NCBI GenBank assembly: GCA_024867545.1 | Contig: JANFNE010000092.1 | Coordinates: 1 to 64,000 of the forward strand | Length of the DNA: 64,000 nt | Direction: 5' to 3' | Source: Phytopythium helicoides | Taxonomy: Eukaryota; Oomycota; Peronosporomycetes; Pythiales; Pythiaceae | The notes under the pieces: generated by a model | What the model was told of the DNA's origin: nothing | The model's input: only the letters and a program-made list of their open reading frames with translations | Database searches by the model: none | In this document: positions 13,283-24,509 of the stretch, piece by piece | How positions within the stretch are numbered: position 1 is the first letter of the stretch | How the letters are laid out: each line of letters starts with the position of its first letter | Program-made: the position numbers and the translations under genes

Positions 13283-13392
13283 ACAGCTCTTCCGACGACT
13301 TGGAGTCACGATCATGATTTCCATTCCGTAGTAGAGATGGCGCGCCAACGTCCAATACAGAAGCCACAATTATCCGAAATCGACCCTAACGC

Positions 13393-14203
13393 TCACAACG
13401 AATCGGTAGACGGCGGCGCAGATACTCTTCCTGGCTCATGAAAGCGTGAGCTGGGACCAGCCTCAACGTCCGCCGTCGCCACACGGCGGTAGCCGCGCTG
13501 CTCGCGTTCTAGCTCTCCACCACCGAATAGCGAGCGCACAAAGTCGAGCAGCACGCTGCACGGACAGCAGAGGATCTGTCTCACTCGGGGGCTGGTTAGA
13601 AACTGCTGCAGCCACGACGTGCTCGACGTCAGCGAAGCAAGCACACCATCCCTTCCGCCTGCAATCACCACCAGCGTGAGACGGCAGTCAGTCCCAAAAC
13701 GCGCATGGTACGGAGCTCTCTACCCGCAGCACCAGCGCCAGAGGAGCTCTTGATGGTGCCAAAGAGCTGCACGAGCGTCCCTGGCCACACGTCGCCCTTC
13801 TTGAGCAGCTTGCCGCGGTGGATGAGCCGCGCGTGCTCGCTGGCGAGCAGTACAAGGGTGAGCTCCTCGACTCCCACCACCTCCGCCGCCCCCCTACGGC
13901 CACGTACAGGTTGAAGAGCCCCGCCAGCACGCGCGCGGGGTCCTGGACGTCCCAGATGGACACGTTGAGCACGTACGTGGCGTTGCAGAAGCGCACGGAC
14001 GCGGGCGCCGCCGCCTGCTCCGCCTGCAGCTGGTGCACCGCGCGCACCGCCGCGCCGCACGCCGGGCAGCGGTTCTTGCGCGTCGCGAGCGCCCGGCACA
14101 GGCACGAGAGGCAGAACTCGTGCGCGCAGTCGGTGAGCGCGCGCGCGCTCGGCTCGGCGGGCAGCGCGCGCTCGCACAGCAGGCACGGCAGCGCGTCCGC
14201 CAT
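13393..14203 (-). CDS. RING finger protein (probable E3 ligase)
   Basis: Starts at the ATG at 14203 with an N-terminal C3HC4 RING: CLLC, DCAHEFCLSC and CPAC supply the eight zinc ligands. The rest (about 220 residues) has no domain I recognise. It contains a LTLVLLASEHARLIHRGKLL segment, GTLVQLFGTIKSS and a hydrophobic CCPCSVLLDFVRSLF stretch that could associate with membrane. Two frame changes interrupt it. One is at a C-run on the plus strand (13889-13894), where one base appears missing. The other is near 13690-13700, in a T-run of the coding strand, again one base short. With both restored the protein is about 270 aa. It faces the HECT ligase tail to tail, about 110 bp apart. RING function is well supported; substrate and location are unknown. 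Confidence 0.7.
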
Positions 14204-14490
14204 GAGGAGGATCTCGAAGGTTCGGGTGGGTCGGAAGCGCGGCGCTGATTCGCCATTGGCTGAAACGCAGGCTTAACGCGGGCTGCGATTGGGTATAATG
14301 AAGATATATACTTGGCAGTTTGCGTATGTAATGAACGCGATAACTACAAAAGAACGTAGTCGCGCGTCACGAGGCGACGTGTCCTTATCAAGGGTGTAGT
14401 ATAGAATACAAATGCCGAGATTAATATTTTGGCGGGAACGATCTCGCTAGTATACTAGAATCAAGTCGCCTCCATACGTGCGTTGCAGCA

Positions 14491-15683
14491 ATGACCGAGA
14501 TGGAGCCGTCGCTGCAGGCGTCGCAGCTGGTGGAGAGCGCCGTGCCCGCGCGCTGCGTGGCGGACGGCGCACCGGTGATGCTGGGCATCGACGAGGCGGG
14601 GCGTGGGCCCGTGCTGGGCCCCATGGTGTACGGCGCGGCCTACTGGCCGGTGGCGGACAACGAGGCCATGAGCGCGCTGGGCTTCGACGACTCCAAGGCG
14701 CTGACGGCTGAGAGCCGAGAGGCGCTCTTCGACAAGATGAAGACCACCGACGGCCTCGGGTGCGTGCAGCGCCTGTAGCGCTGACGCGGGGGTCGAGCGA
14801 GGTTGAGCTGACGAAATGTGGCGTAGCTGGGTGGTGCGCGTCATCTCGGCGGCCGAGATCTCGGACAAAATGCAGCGGCAGACGAGCAACCTGAACGAGA
14901 TCTCCCGCGACGCGGCCATCCAGATGATCCGAGCTGTGCAGGCGCGCGGCGTGAACGTGACGCAGGTGTTCGTGGACACGGTGGGCGACCCGCGCTGGTA
15001 CCAGACGTTCCTCACCAAGCAGTTCCACGGCACCATCCAGTTCCGCGTCGAGAAGAAGGCCGACAGTCTGTTCAAGGTGAAGTGCTTGCCATGCGTGAGT
15101 CATTGCTCCCTGGGCATGTTCTTACGTCGCAGACTCACTAAACAGGTTGTCAGCGCTGCGAGTATCGCGGCCAAGGTCACGCGCGACCAGATCATCTCGG
15201 ACTGGAAGTGGGAGGGACCGGTGCTGAATCTGCCCACCGACTTTGGTTCGGGGTACCCCAGCGACCCACGGTGCGCTCGTCGGCCTTAGCGGAGCATGCA
15301 CCTCGATCTTACGCGCTCTTCCGTTTTGCACTGCAGAACCAAGGCATGGCTGACGGAGCACATGGACGACGTGTTTGCGTTCCCCAACATTGTGCGCTTC
15401 AGCTGGGGCACGATCGAGCCGTTCCTGACAAAGGCTGTCAAGGTCGAGTGGCCACACGACAAGGAGCTCGACAAGGTTGGACCTCGTCGTCTGCTTTGTT
15501 TCAAGTGCATGCATCGCTAACTGCCTGGTGCTCTCCTGCAATATGTTCACACTGCAGGCCGCTGCCCCCGTCGGCACGCAGTCCATCACATCGTTCCTGC
15601 AGGCCAAGCCGAGCAAGTCCAAGGCGAGTGCACGCGCCGACTTCTTCACGCAACGGCAGCTACACCACGTCACAGATTTCTAG
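14491..15683 (+). CDS. RNASEH2A: Ribonuclease H2 catalytic subunit A
   Basis: Removes ribonucleotides embedded in DNA and RNA from RNA:DNA hybrids, as the catalytic subunit of a nuclear heterotrimer. Five exons: 14491-14759, 14827-15076, 15146-15270, 15337-15475 and 15558-15683, giving 302 aa, close to the human protein (about 300). Diagnostic type II RNase H motifs are GIDEAGRGPVLGPMVYGA with the DE catalytic pair, DDSKAL, FVDTVGDP with the third acidic residue, VVSAASIAAKVTRD and GSGYPSDP. The C-terminal tail ends in SITSFLQAK, which resembles a PCNA-interacting (PIP-type) peptide; this is an inference from the I-x-x-F-L spacing. All introns are 66-82 nt with GT/AG ends. The other two H2 subunits are not in the window. 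Confidence 0.95.
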
Positions 15684-15981
15684 AAATAGATTTCCTCCAA
15701 TCAAAGTTCGTTATTCTTCGCGTTTTCACCCAATCACATCGCTCTATAAAAAAAATCAGAAAAAAGTCACCACCTTGTCAGAAGACGATCGAGCGAAGAC
15801 GCGTCGCGACGCTTAGGTGACGTGGTGTCGCCGCCTTCCTGGCGGCTCCTGACAGCTCTCCGACGGTGCGACACCCTCCCCCACCCATCCTGTTTCGCTC
15901 AACGTCCTGCGCATCCGATCGCTGGTCTTCCGAGCTCTATCGACCGCCTGTAGCGCTCGCAATCGACCGAGAAAGGCCGAC

Positions 15982-18601
15982 ATGGCAAGCAACGTCCTCG
16001 TGCCTGAGTGTCTACGCCGCGGGAGGCTGCGCCAGTTCAGCGCCACGTACGGCGGCTGGGTGTCCATCAAGCTGGTGCTGCTCTCCCACGCGCTCGTGGT
16101 GGACCCTGACGCTGACGCGCCCACTGCCGTGAGCGTGACGCCACGGAAGCGCCGCAACTCGCTCAAGATGTGGATGGACTTGTGCCTCGTGGAGAACATT
16201 TCGGCCGTTCGTAAGGTGGACGCAGAGGCCGAGAAGAGCGCAGCTGCTACGCGCCGAGTGAGCCACGGCAACGAACGAGGCGGTGCGCCAAGACACGTGT
16301 TTGTTGTCATCACGGAGCAGCCCAAGGCTCAGGAGTTCCGCTTCGACGCTGAGAGCGAGGATGACAGAGAAGAGTGGGTGCGCTGCTTGCTGCTTGCCAA
16401 AAAGCTGCAGAGCGTGAACGGTGCGAAGCGTGGTGCCGAAGCGACTGCAGCAGGTCCCAGGACCCCATCAAACGACGTCAACAGCCAGCTTGGTGAGTAA
16501 ATGCGTTGGATCAACCGCCAAAGTGCAGATGAACTGATTCGTGCTGTTCATAATATTTCTGGCCAGCATTCCTGCGCTTTGCATCAAGCGGATCGGAGGA
16601 CAGCGACTCGGACTCGGAGAACTTGCCTCCCTCGATTGAACTGGGATCTCCACAACAGCACAGTGTTCGATCTGCCCAGAGCGCCTTCTCTTCCAGCAAT
16701 GCGGGAGTGGCATCGACAACTGTCAAAGTAACGCACTGATTCTTGATGCATGTTTTGGGTGCGCGCCTGCGCTCTCTGTATTAACGTACAGCTCCTTATT
16801 GACTTGTTTTATTGTCATTTCACACGAACTATCTCAGTCGCCCGTATCCACTCCAGTCACTTTGACAATCCTGGCTATCAGGATTACCGCAGAGGATGGA
16901 GCGAGGTGCGTCTACTGGAATTGGAAACGGAAACGGTGTGCTCAACCACTGATGGCAACATTCTTGTCGGTCGTGTACGGGGCTCGTATTGCGCAGTATT
17001 TCTGCGTCGATTCCGCTAGGATCTTCTTCGCTCGATACCATCTCTGTGCATCGCATCAAATTTGATGCCATCCAGCAAATGCGAAAATATCACGTGGGTC
17101 TCCTCCGGAACGACAAGCGTTGTGTGAATGAGCTTCAGAGCGACAAGCATTCCAACTCAGCAACTCTGAGTCTCCAGGATCTCGCATCTCGAAGCCCTGA
17201 CTGGTTCATGCTCGTGCACGAAGAGAAAAAGCTATGGCTTCAAGACGAGGAAAGACCAATCGGTGCATATCTCCCCGATCTTGCAAGCGTCAAGAAAATG
17301 ACGCTCGCTCTGCGTCCCGCTCACGAGATGCCTCATCCAACGTTACGACTCACGATCTCCGATGCCAAGAACAAGGTCAGCGACCTTACCCAACGAGAGT
17401 ACACAGCTTATATCATCGATGTAATCTTCAGCGACATGACGTGGCAGCTCGCTCGGCGGTTCAAGGAGTTTGCCACGCTTCACGATCAGCTCGCAAAAAA
17501 GTACTCTGGGCAGAATGTTTCCCTACCAGTGTTACCCCCAAAGCACGTGTTCACACCACGGGAGGGCGAGTTTGTCGACCGACGGCGACTTCAGCTTGAG
17601 CACTATCTGCTTCGATTGTTGATGCACCCCGTTGTTGGTAACGATGTATTGCTGCTGTCGTTCCTCGGTGTGGTTTCAACGGCGCGCGATCCAGAGCTAA
17701 GTCAGAGTCGTATGGGTGTGTTGCACGTGACGTCGTTACACAACAGCCTCAACTATGGCGATATCTTACTTTTTTCGTGCAAGTTTGGCGCCAGTGTTTT
17801 GCAACGCACGGTAAGTTGAAAACACTTGGAAACCCTTCCTTTACTCCAGCACTCATTCTTTTTGTGTGTGTGTGTGTGGCTGTACCTGCGCAGTTCACAG
17901 GATCAAAATATGATCATGTCGGGATTGTTGTTCCTGGTGCTTCCCGGTCACTACTGAGAATCATGGAGGCGACGTCTGACGGCATCCAAGTTTACTCACT
18001 AAAACTTCGTCTCATGGCATACTCTCGTGAGGTATCCAACTCGATCATTGTGCGGCGATTCAATGCAGAACGCACTCCCTCGCTAGTTGACGAATTGAGT
18101 CGATTTGTCGAACGCGTCGAGGGGAACCCGTACAGTATCCTCGGGATCTTGCACTCTAGTGGAGAATCCGATCGAGCGATTCAGGACTTAATGGTGTCCA
18201 GTGCCAGCGATAGTTCTAGCGACGACAATAAACGGGAGGGCGGCATGGGAACTGATTTCAGGACTGCTGAGAGCAGCTACGGTGGTTCAGCAAGCTCAAC
18301 GAGTTCCTCGTATAGCACATCCATGAGTTCACCGACAACGTCCGGACGTGGTCGCATGAAGACTTCGAGGAAAGCAAAGAAGCGCAAATACTTTTGTTCG
18401 TCGCTAGTAGCTTCTACGCTAAAGCAGATTGGATGGTTGGACACTACTCGGAAGTCCAGCTCATTTTGGCCTGGGAGCTTTGAAGACGGAGGAGAAGTTG
18501 AGAAGTTGCTAGCGCCAGGAGTTTTGCTGGGTCCCGAAACGCGGGTGGACTGCCGGATTGTCGAAGTCGGCCTAGCAATGCCAGACAACAAGCAAGGTTA
18601 A
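15982..18601 (+). CDS. PH-PX protein with C-terminal permuted papain-fold (NlpC/P60, YiiX-like) domain
   Basis: Five exons (15982-16492, 16567-16727, 16838-16905, 16997-17810, 17894-18601) encode 753 aa without a stop. Seen in order: an N-terminal PH domain (GWVSIKLVLLSHALVV ... EEWVRCLLLAKKL), a Ser/Asp-rich linker, a ubiquitin-like or RA-like stretch (TLTILAIRITAED ... SVHRIKFDAI), a PX domain (YIIDVIFSDMTWQLARRFKEF; LPVLPPKH; RRRLQLEHYLLRLL), then GDILLFSCKF, SKYDHVGIVV and, after a Ser-rich insert, KYFCSSLVASTL. The last three motifs match the order expected of a circularly permuted papain fold, with His in YDH and Cys in FCSS as candidate catalytic residues. PH and PX bind phosphoinositides, so the protein probably acts on endosomal or plasma membranes, perhaps as a protease, lipase or acyltransferase. 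The enzyme class is inference. Confidence 0.82.
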
Positions 18602-18628
18602 ACCAATCGTATTTACTGTCTCTGTCCT

Positions 18629-21600
18629 TTAGAAATTCTCATCAAAAAATGTCTCGAGCTTCTTGGCGAACGGGAGATATGGATTGGCGTTCCGATATAC
18701 TGCAATCGCTGCAAGCGCTTCGATGAACTCCGAGTACACAAACTCGCACTCGGCTTCGTACCCATTGATGGAAGAAGCAGTTGTTGCAATCTCGCCATCT
18801 TGCTGGACGAACGCAACGAGTTGCTTGATCCGTCCATGTGGAAATAGCGCATCAATGAGGCGGCGATCCTTGAGTAGACTCTCAAAATCGCCTAAGTCCA
18901 TTAGCTTCCCTCGCGAGTTCGGATTTTTGTTGCGTTGAGAATACACACCAAAAACGCGCTTGAGTTTCTTTTCTTGAGCCTTGCAGACATTTTGAACCTC
19001 GGGGTGGATCATTTGCTTCTTGAATGCAAGTCCTTGTTCTTGAAACTTCTTTGTGAGTGGCACAACCTTTTCTATCACTAGCTCGGTCACACTTGCTAAA
19101 AGTGAGGTGCCTCCGCCCAAAATTGCTGCAGAAGCATCTTTCCTCCTTTGTAAATTGTGGAAAGCTACTCGAGTTAGCGCCTCAAAGAACTCATTCGGAG
19201 TGGCTCCTCGATCATCATCTTCATCAATATCAGCGGCATTTGCTGCTGATCCTGCAGCAGTTCCAGATGAACTGCCACTTGTTAAGCCGGTGTTGTCACT
19301 GACTTGTCGTGATTGCTGATAAATCGATTGCAGTGTCGACCGGAGGATGTTTTTCTTGTCTGTAACGCCAGCTTTTGTCATCACTTTAAGAAACTCTTGT
19401 TCTAGTATCCCTTTACCACCAGCGGCGCTGCCGTAAATGCGGAAAATCTTGATAAGATCCAGTACGTTGTCCTTGAAAACTTGCTCGACTTCACGGAACT
19501 CATCTTCATTCTCGCACAATGGGAGCAATTTGGATGAAGGCAGCGATACCCAAGCAGCAAGAGTTTCCTTTTCTAGCGCAACAGAGATGTTCGAGTCTTT
19601 CCCCAGTACTCGCCGAGAAAAGTCGTTATAGGTATCGCGGATTACGGTTTGCTGGTGCCACTGCGCAATCTGTCGGATTGCCCTCCCAATCGCACCAAAC
19701 CGATTGAAGAGAAGGCTAACACGCCTGATTTTTGCAAGAAAAATGAAGAACTGCTGTTGAGCAAACGGATCCATCTCGTCAGTGACAAGTGCTTGCTTAA
19801 CCTTTTCCCATTGTGGCTGGAAGAAATTATAGTTTAGTCGATAATTTGGAGACAAGCCTAAGCCCGGAGCTATGAGGTTCGAGTGGAGTTGATACAGGTA
19901 TACCGCGTAGGCATAGAGCGAGTCAAAATCGTTCAGTAAAAAGGCATCACGGCTGATCACATCAGCAGGTAGCTCAAGCACGCGTTGAGCAATCTTAAAG
20001 TATTGCTTCAGCTGCAGCAATGCAGTGGGTGATAGAGTTGTAGAAGTCAAGGTTTCTGCAACCATAGAGGTCGCATTTCCGGTTCCTGACTCATCTCGTG
20101 TGCGTTGTAACTCAGCAAGGGCCTCCGGTGACATATGGCAAAGGAGCTTTAGCATAACGCCAGGGCTCGAAATAGCAGCTCGCAGTTCTTGTAGCCCTTT
20201 GACTTCTTTGAATTGTTTTTGTTTGTCCTTTGACCGTGGTTTCTCTGGTTGTTGCACATCTCCGGCCTCGTTCTTGTCTCCTTCGCTACTACTATTTACA
20301 CTCTGTATGACTTGGGGCTTTGGTATGGCCTGTCCTGCACTATGTGCAGCCTCAAACGTTCGTCTGCGCTGAAAATTGAGCCATTGAATAAGGGATTCGG
20401 ACGGCTTCATTCTGCCAAGCTTTTTCTTTGTTTGCTCTAAAATGTCGTCGAACGAATCTGCTTCATCACGTATAGGATGGTTGTCCAAGCCAGTGGATAT
20501 TTGGCCACTTCTCAATGCTTCGAGCGTGGCGTGTCCGTGAGCTTGATCGAAAAAATACCCGGCGGTGATCGGATACATGTCTTTGAGAGCGAGTACCTCT
20601 ATTCAATTGAAATCGTATAGGGTTAGTTTTATGGGGTGATGGAAAATACTCTTTAACCTACCTTGGACATCACGGTCCGCCCAGTGAAGGGTGTGCTGCA
20701 AAATTTCCAGCAATGAGTCACCCGCTGCAAAGATCAGCTTTTGAGACTCGCGGTGATTTTCTTGCAGACGCTCAATAACCTAGATATGACCTCGGTTAAA
20801 CGTGGCATACACAGCGCTAGCAAATTGATTTCATAATCAAGCACTTACTCTCAATGATTCCTGCGGAGACTCATTCCTGTATCCATGTTCTCACGGTCAT
20901 TCACGATGAAGTGACTCATGGAATAACAAATGGGTAGAACGTACAACTCTTTTTCGTAGTGTTGCTTTGTCTGCTCAAGCTTCTCCTTTGCTCTCATTCG
21001 CATAAATTTTTGCCAGTAGCCCCACATACGACGAAGCTTTGTTTGCTCATTCCTGATATGTAAAAAGTAAGCATTATCCACTTTCCCGCAGCAGCGCCAA
21101 CACCGTACCGTTTCGACGCAATAATCAACTTTTGAGCCCTCTCGTCAGTGATTCGAGCGACATGGCCTCTCCAAAGCTGGAATGCGATTTGTCGATTTTT
21201 ATCTTTCACTTGAAGGTCATTTATCCGGATCATCCGAGCTATCGTTGCGGCATGCAGCATATCGCTAGCATTGCAATGCTTCCACGCACGAAATACTATT
21301 CGAACCATTTGTTCCCGCAGCAAATTTATCGTGCGGCTCATCATCATGATAGCTGTCCTCGCTCGTACTAGTCCAGCTTCCTTTAACTTCCCTTCTACCC
21401 TCATTGCAACCCGATCAAACCTCGCATAGTCCAATATCTTCTTCCCTAGCTGTGAAACACCAGCGCACATTAGTAAAGGTGAACGGATGAGAGAGAGAGA
21501 GAGAGCAAATTTCACGATATATACCTGGTCTGGCTTGATGAGGGGCTCCATTGTAAGGATCATGTCAATGAGATACTTGAGTCGCGGAGCGTCGCTCATT

Positions 21601-22337
21601 CGTGAAGATCCACAAAACGCGCACTGCAAAATCCAGACTAGCTTCGTGGAGTTGCAAAATCCGCATGTTGTTGTCTGCTTCGAAGATAAAAGGGGGTTCT
21701 TTGCTTCACTTGGAGGCGTCTCCGTACTGGTAAACGTGACGAAGGGAGTAAGACCGCGCTTATCAACCCGCCCATGAAACTGTTTCCCGCCGTCTTCGTA
21801 GATAAGAGTACCGAGGGTGTCTCGAAACATCTTCTGCAACTGTCGCTTTTCAACGTCATTAGGGCCAGAAGGAAAACTAGAACTGTCAGCATTTTCGCTA
21901 ATGCTAGTGTGGCGCGGCTCACGGTGCTCTTCTTCTCTTGTATTATCACCAGCTTTACCTAAGGGAGAAGTGTCCGTTAACTTCCGCGAGTCCTTCTTTG
22001 ATGAAGAACTTATAGATGTTGATGTTCGGTGCTGAGCAATTGTCAGCTCAGTTACCAAATACTTTTGCCCCGAGCTACCACGATGCTGCTGCAACAATGG
22101 ATGAGGAATTAGCACGCTTGGTCTCACAAACGTTTTCTCCGGCCACATGGAGTCTATTGCTTGCTGGTCTTCTACACAAGGATTTGACGACCCATTTGCA
22201 CAAGCTTGGTGAGTTTTACTACCGAGAACAGGCGAGGCTGTGCTGGCTCGTTGTACTTGGAAAGATTGGATTGGTTCTAGTTGTCGAGGTGCTGCAGCTG
22301 GTGACGCTGGTGCCTCCTTGTTGTTGAGCCTTTGCAT
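18629..22337 (-). CDS. Large protein with Sfi1-like Trp repeats, function unknown
   Basis: Six exons on the minus strand (22337-21525, 21449-21109, 21052-20945, 20876-20849, 20779-20662, 20598-18629) join to 1125 aa without a stop. The start is the ATG at 22337 (MQRLNNKEAP). The N-terminal third is Ser-rich and disordered-looking, with a CGFCNSTKLVWILQCAFCG stretch that may be a small zinc knuckle. The middle has regularly spaced Trp/Arg helices (IVFRAWKHC, AFQLWRGHV, RRMWGYWQKFM) like centrin-binding Sfi1 or IQ-type repeats. The C-terminal 650 residues are mostly helical with NEFFEALTRVAF and YSEFIEALAAIAV segments resembling paired EF-hand-type helices without clear calcium loops. A basal-body or cytoskeletal role is a guess. 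It diverges from the F-BAR gene with 158 bp between starts. Confidence 0.75.
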
Positions 22338-22495
22338 GTCGATAGAATGGACTGAGCTCCGCACTTCATAAATAAAGTAGCCGACCAAGAGTCACTGAAT
22401 GAGCTGTCCGTTTCGATGACGATAAATACATCAGCCATCTATCCGGTATGAAACGATCCCGCGTGTTGCAGAAGTAACAATTACAAGGAGAACAC

Positions 22496-24240
22496 ATGTC
22501 AGCAGGAAACTTTGGCTTTGAAGCCGTCGCAGTTGGCGGGCAATCTTTCGCGACCGATCTCCTCTTTAATGTGGATGATGTGCGCGCACGATGCATAGCT
22601 GGGATTGCTACTCAAGCTGCGCTGGTTCAGTTACTACGTTGCCGGATAAATCTAGAAAGAGACTACTCTAGCGAGCTTACAAGGATGGCAAAAAGGTCCT
22701 TCCTTGAGCAGCATGAGTACGCCGGGGACTTTAAAGATGCTCTAATTGCTCTGCGCTCACAATACATCAACTCAAGTGTTCAGCACCGCAATTTGGCTGA
22801 CAGCCTGAGTGAAGGGGTACTTGATCCACTTGAAAAATTTCATCTTTACAGCACTCAGAAGCTAGATCAGCTCACAAAGCTCACCGCGCATATCAAGAAG
22901 CAAGCCAAGGTGCATTTGCGAACATGCGTGAGTTGTTGTCAAATACTATGTACTTACCACTTAAATGGTTTACAGACGGCCTTGGACGAATACAAAAAAG
23001 AGTTTGCAGGATTTGAAAAACGGTTTAGGGATGCTGCGTTGGCGTTTGCTACAGCAATGGACCGAGGAATTTCAAGCACTATGATTGAGAGTGAATATCA
23101 CAGCTTGCTTGATCAACATTCGTCTCATGAACTATCAGCAAGTCATCAAAAAAGCAAGCAGTTATCGATAACAAACAACAACAGCCAACGATTTGTCCAT
23201 TGGTTACTTTCTTACGATCAGCAGAATAAGGGACGTGTAGGAGACTCGACTGCTCACTTGATAATGGTGAGATGATACGGCACTTTGCAATCAAGGATTT
23301 TTTCGTATCTGTACTAACTTGGATACAGTTGGCAGAGCTGGATCGGCAAAAGTGTCGTCAGACGTGGAAAAAGGCTGAAGACAGCTTTGTCAGTACGTAT
23401 CAGACGACTCAATCAGTTCTCACTGAATACCAAGTAAGTAGACAGTGTATAGTCGTTCGCCATAATTGTGCCCAAGAAACTGCTTACGATTTTTCATGGA
23501 CTAGCATATCGCCGAACATCGAGTCACTAACCTTGTCACCAGCATCCAGAAACAAATTGTATTTGAATCTTCGGCCCTCGCCAATTTGCAGGTACCAAAT
23601 TCTTACTGAACGTTTCGGTAAGATAAGCTTAGAGAGCTTGTGTTTTGCGATCTATTAGTACGACTGGCAGATGCTCGCATCCAAAGTAGAACGCATCCCA
23701 CCAGATGCAGATGTCCGCGAGACAGTCGCAAAACAATCGAGTAAAATGGAGCTTCGAGATATGACGGTAGCGGAACTTTGGACCGACGCATTTCAAAGCG
23801 CCACATTGACCACAGCGACGAAGCGATGTCCACCACTTACGCCGGCACCACTTGGAATATGCGACATAGCACGCCGAAAAATCCCGTTCGATAAAACAGC
23901 CAGTCGGACTCCATTGAGCGAAGTCTTGGTTATTCGAGATTCCGCGAAGATACAACCATCTAACGAAACGAACCTAATGCAGACTTCCCTTTTGGTTGAC
24001 TGCCCAGGATATTCAGCTCACAATGACAACAATCGAGTGGTACGCGCTGTCGATGTTGCACGAGCGATTGCTCGAGCCTACGAATGGCGTGCTCCGAGCA
24101 TAGTGCTTGCAACCTTTGAAGCCAAGTCACAGTTGAACCAAAGCAAGTTCCAACATTTCGACCTAGATGTGACTTCCGCAACGGCATTCACAGATCAATC
24201 TGAGTCATTTCAAGACAACCCAGCCGATATCCATGGATAA
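22496..24240 (+). CDS. F-BAR-like membrane-curvature protein
   Basis: Five exons (22496-22927, 22976-23266, 23329-23433, 23505-23591, 23659-24240) give 498 aa. The first 350 residues look like an FCH/F-BAR coiled helical bundle: INLERDYSSELTRMAKR near the N-terminus, then LDEYKKEFAGFEKRF and LAELDRQKCRQTWKKAEDSF. Such domains form crescent dimers that bend membranes during endocytosis or cytokinesis. The C-terminal 150 residues are polar and show no SH3 or RhoGAP domain. Introns are 48-71 nt. F-BAR assignment is from helix pattern and the conserved LERDY/KxY-type positions, so a related BAR class is possible. Confidence 0.75.
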
Positions 24241-24509
24241 ACCAACCGTGCTGGCAATTCGAGAGCAAGGTGTATTGTGGGATAGTTCGTATCTCTTCAT
24301 GAAAATACAAGAACAGTGTTTATTTCTCTTTGACCAAGATAGATGTATAATCATTTGTTTCCTGGTATAAATACCATGCGAATGAGCGCGTGCACACCAG
24401 CATCATTCCCAGAATTAGCTCACCTGCTGCAGACCACGAGGTTCCTTTGAAGTGGCGCTGCTTCGACTGCGACCCGAAGCTGCTGTTGAAGCCCGCAAGC
24501 ATTGCAGGC

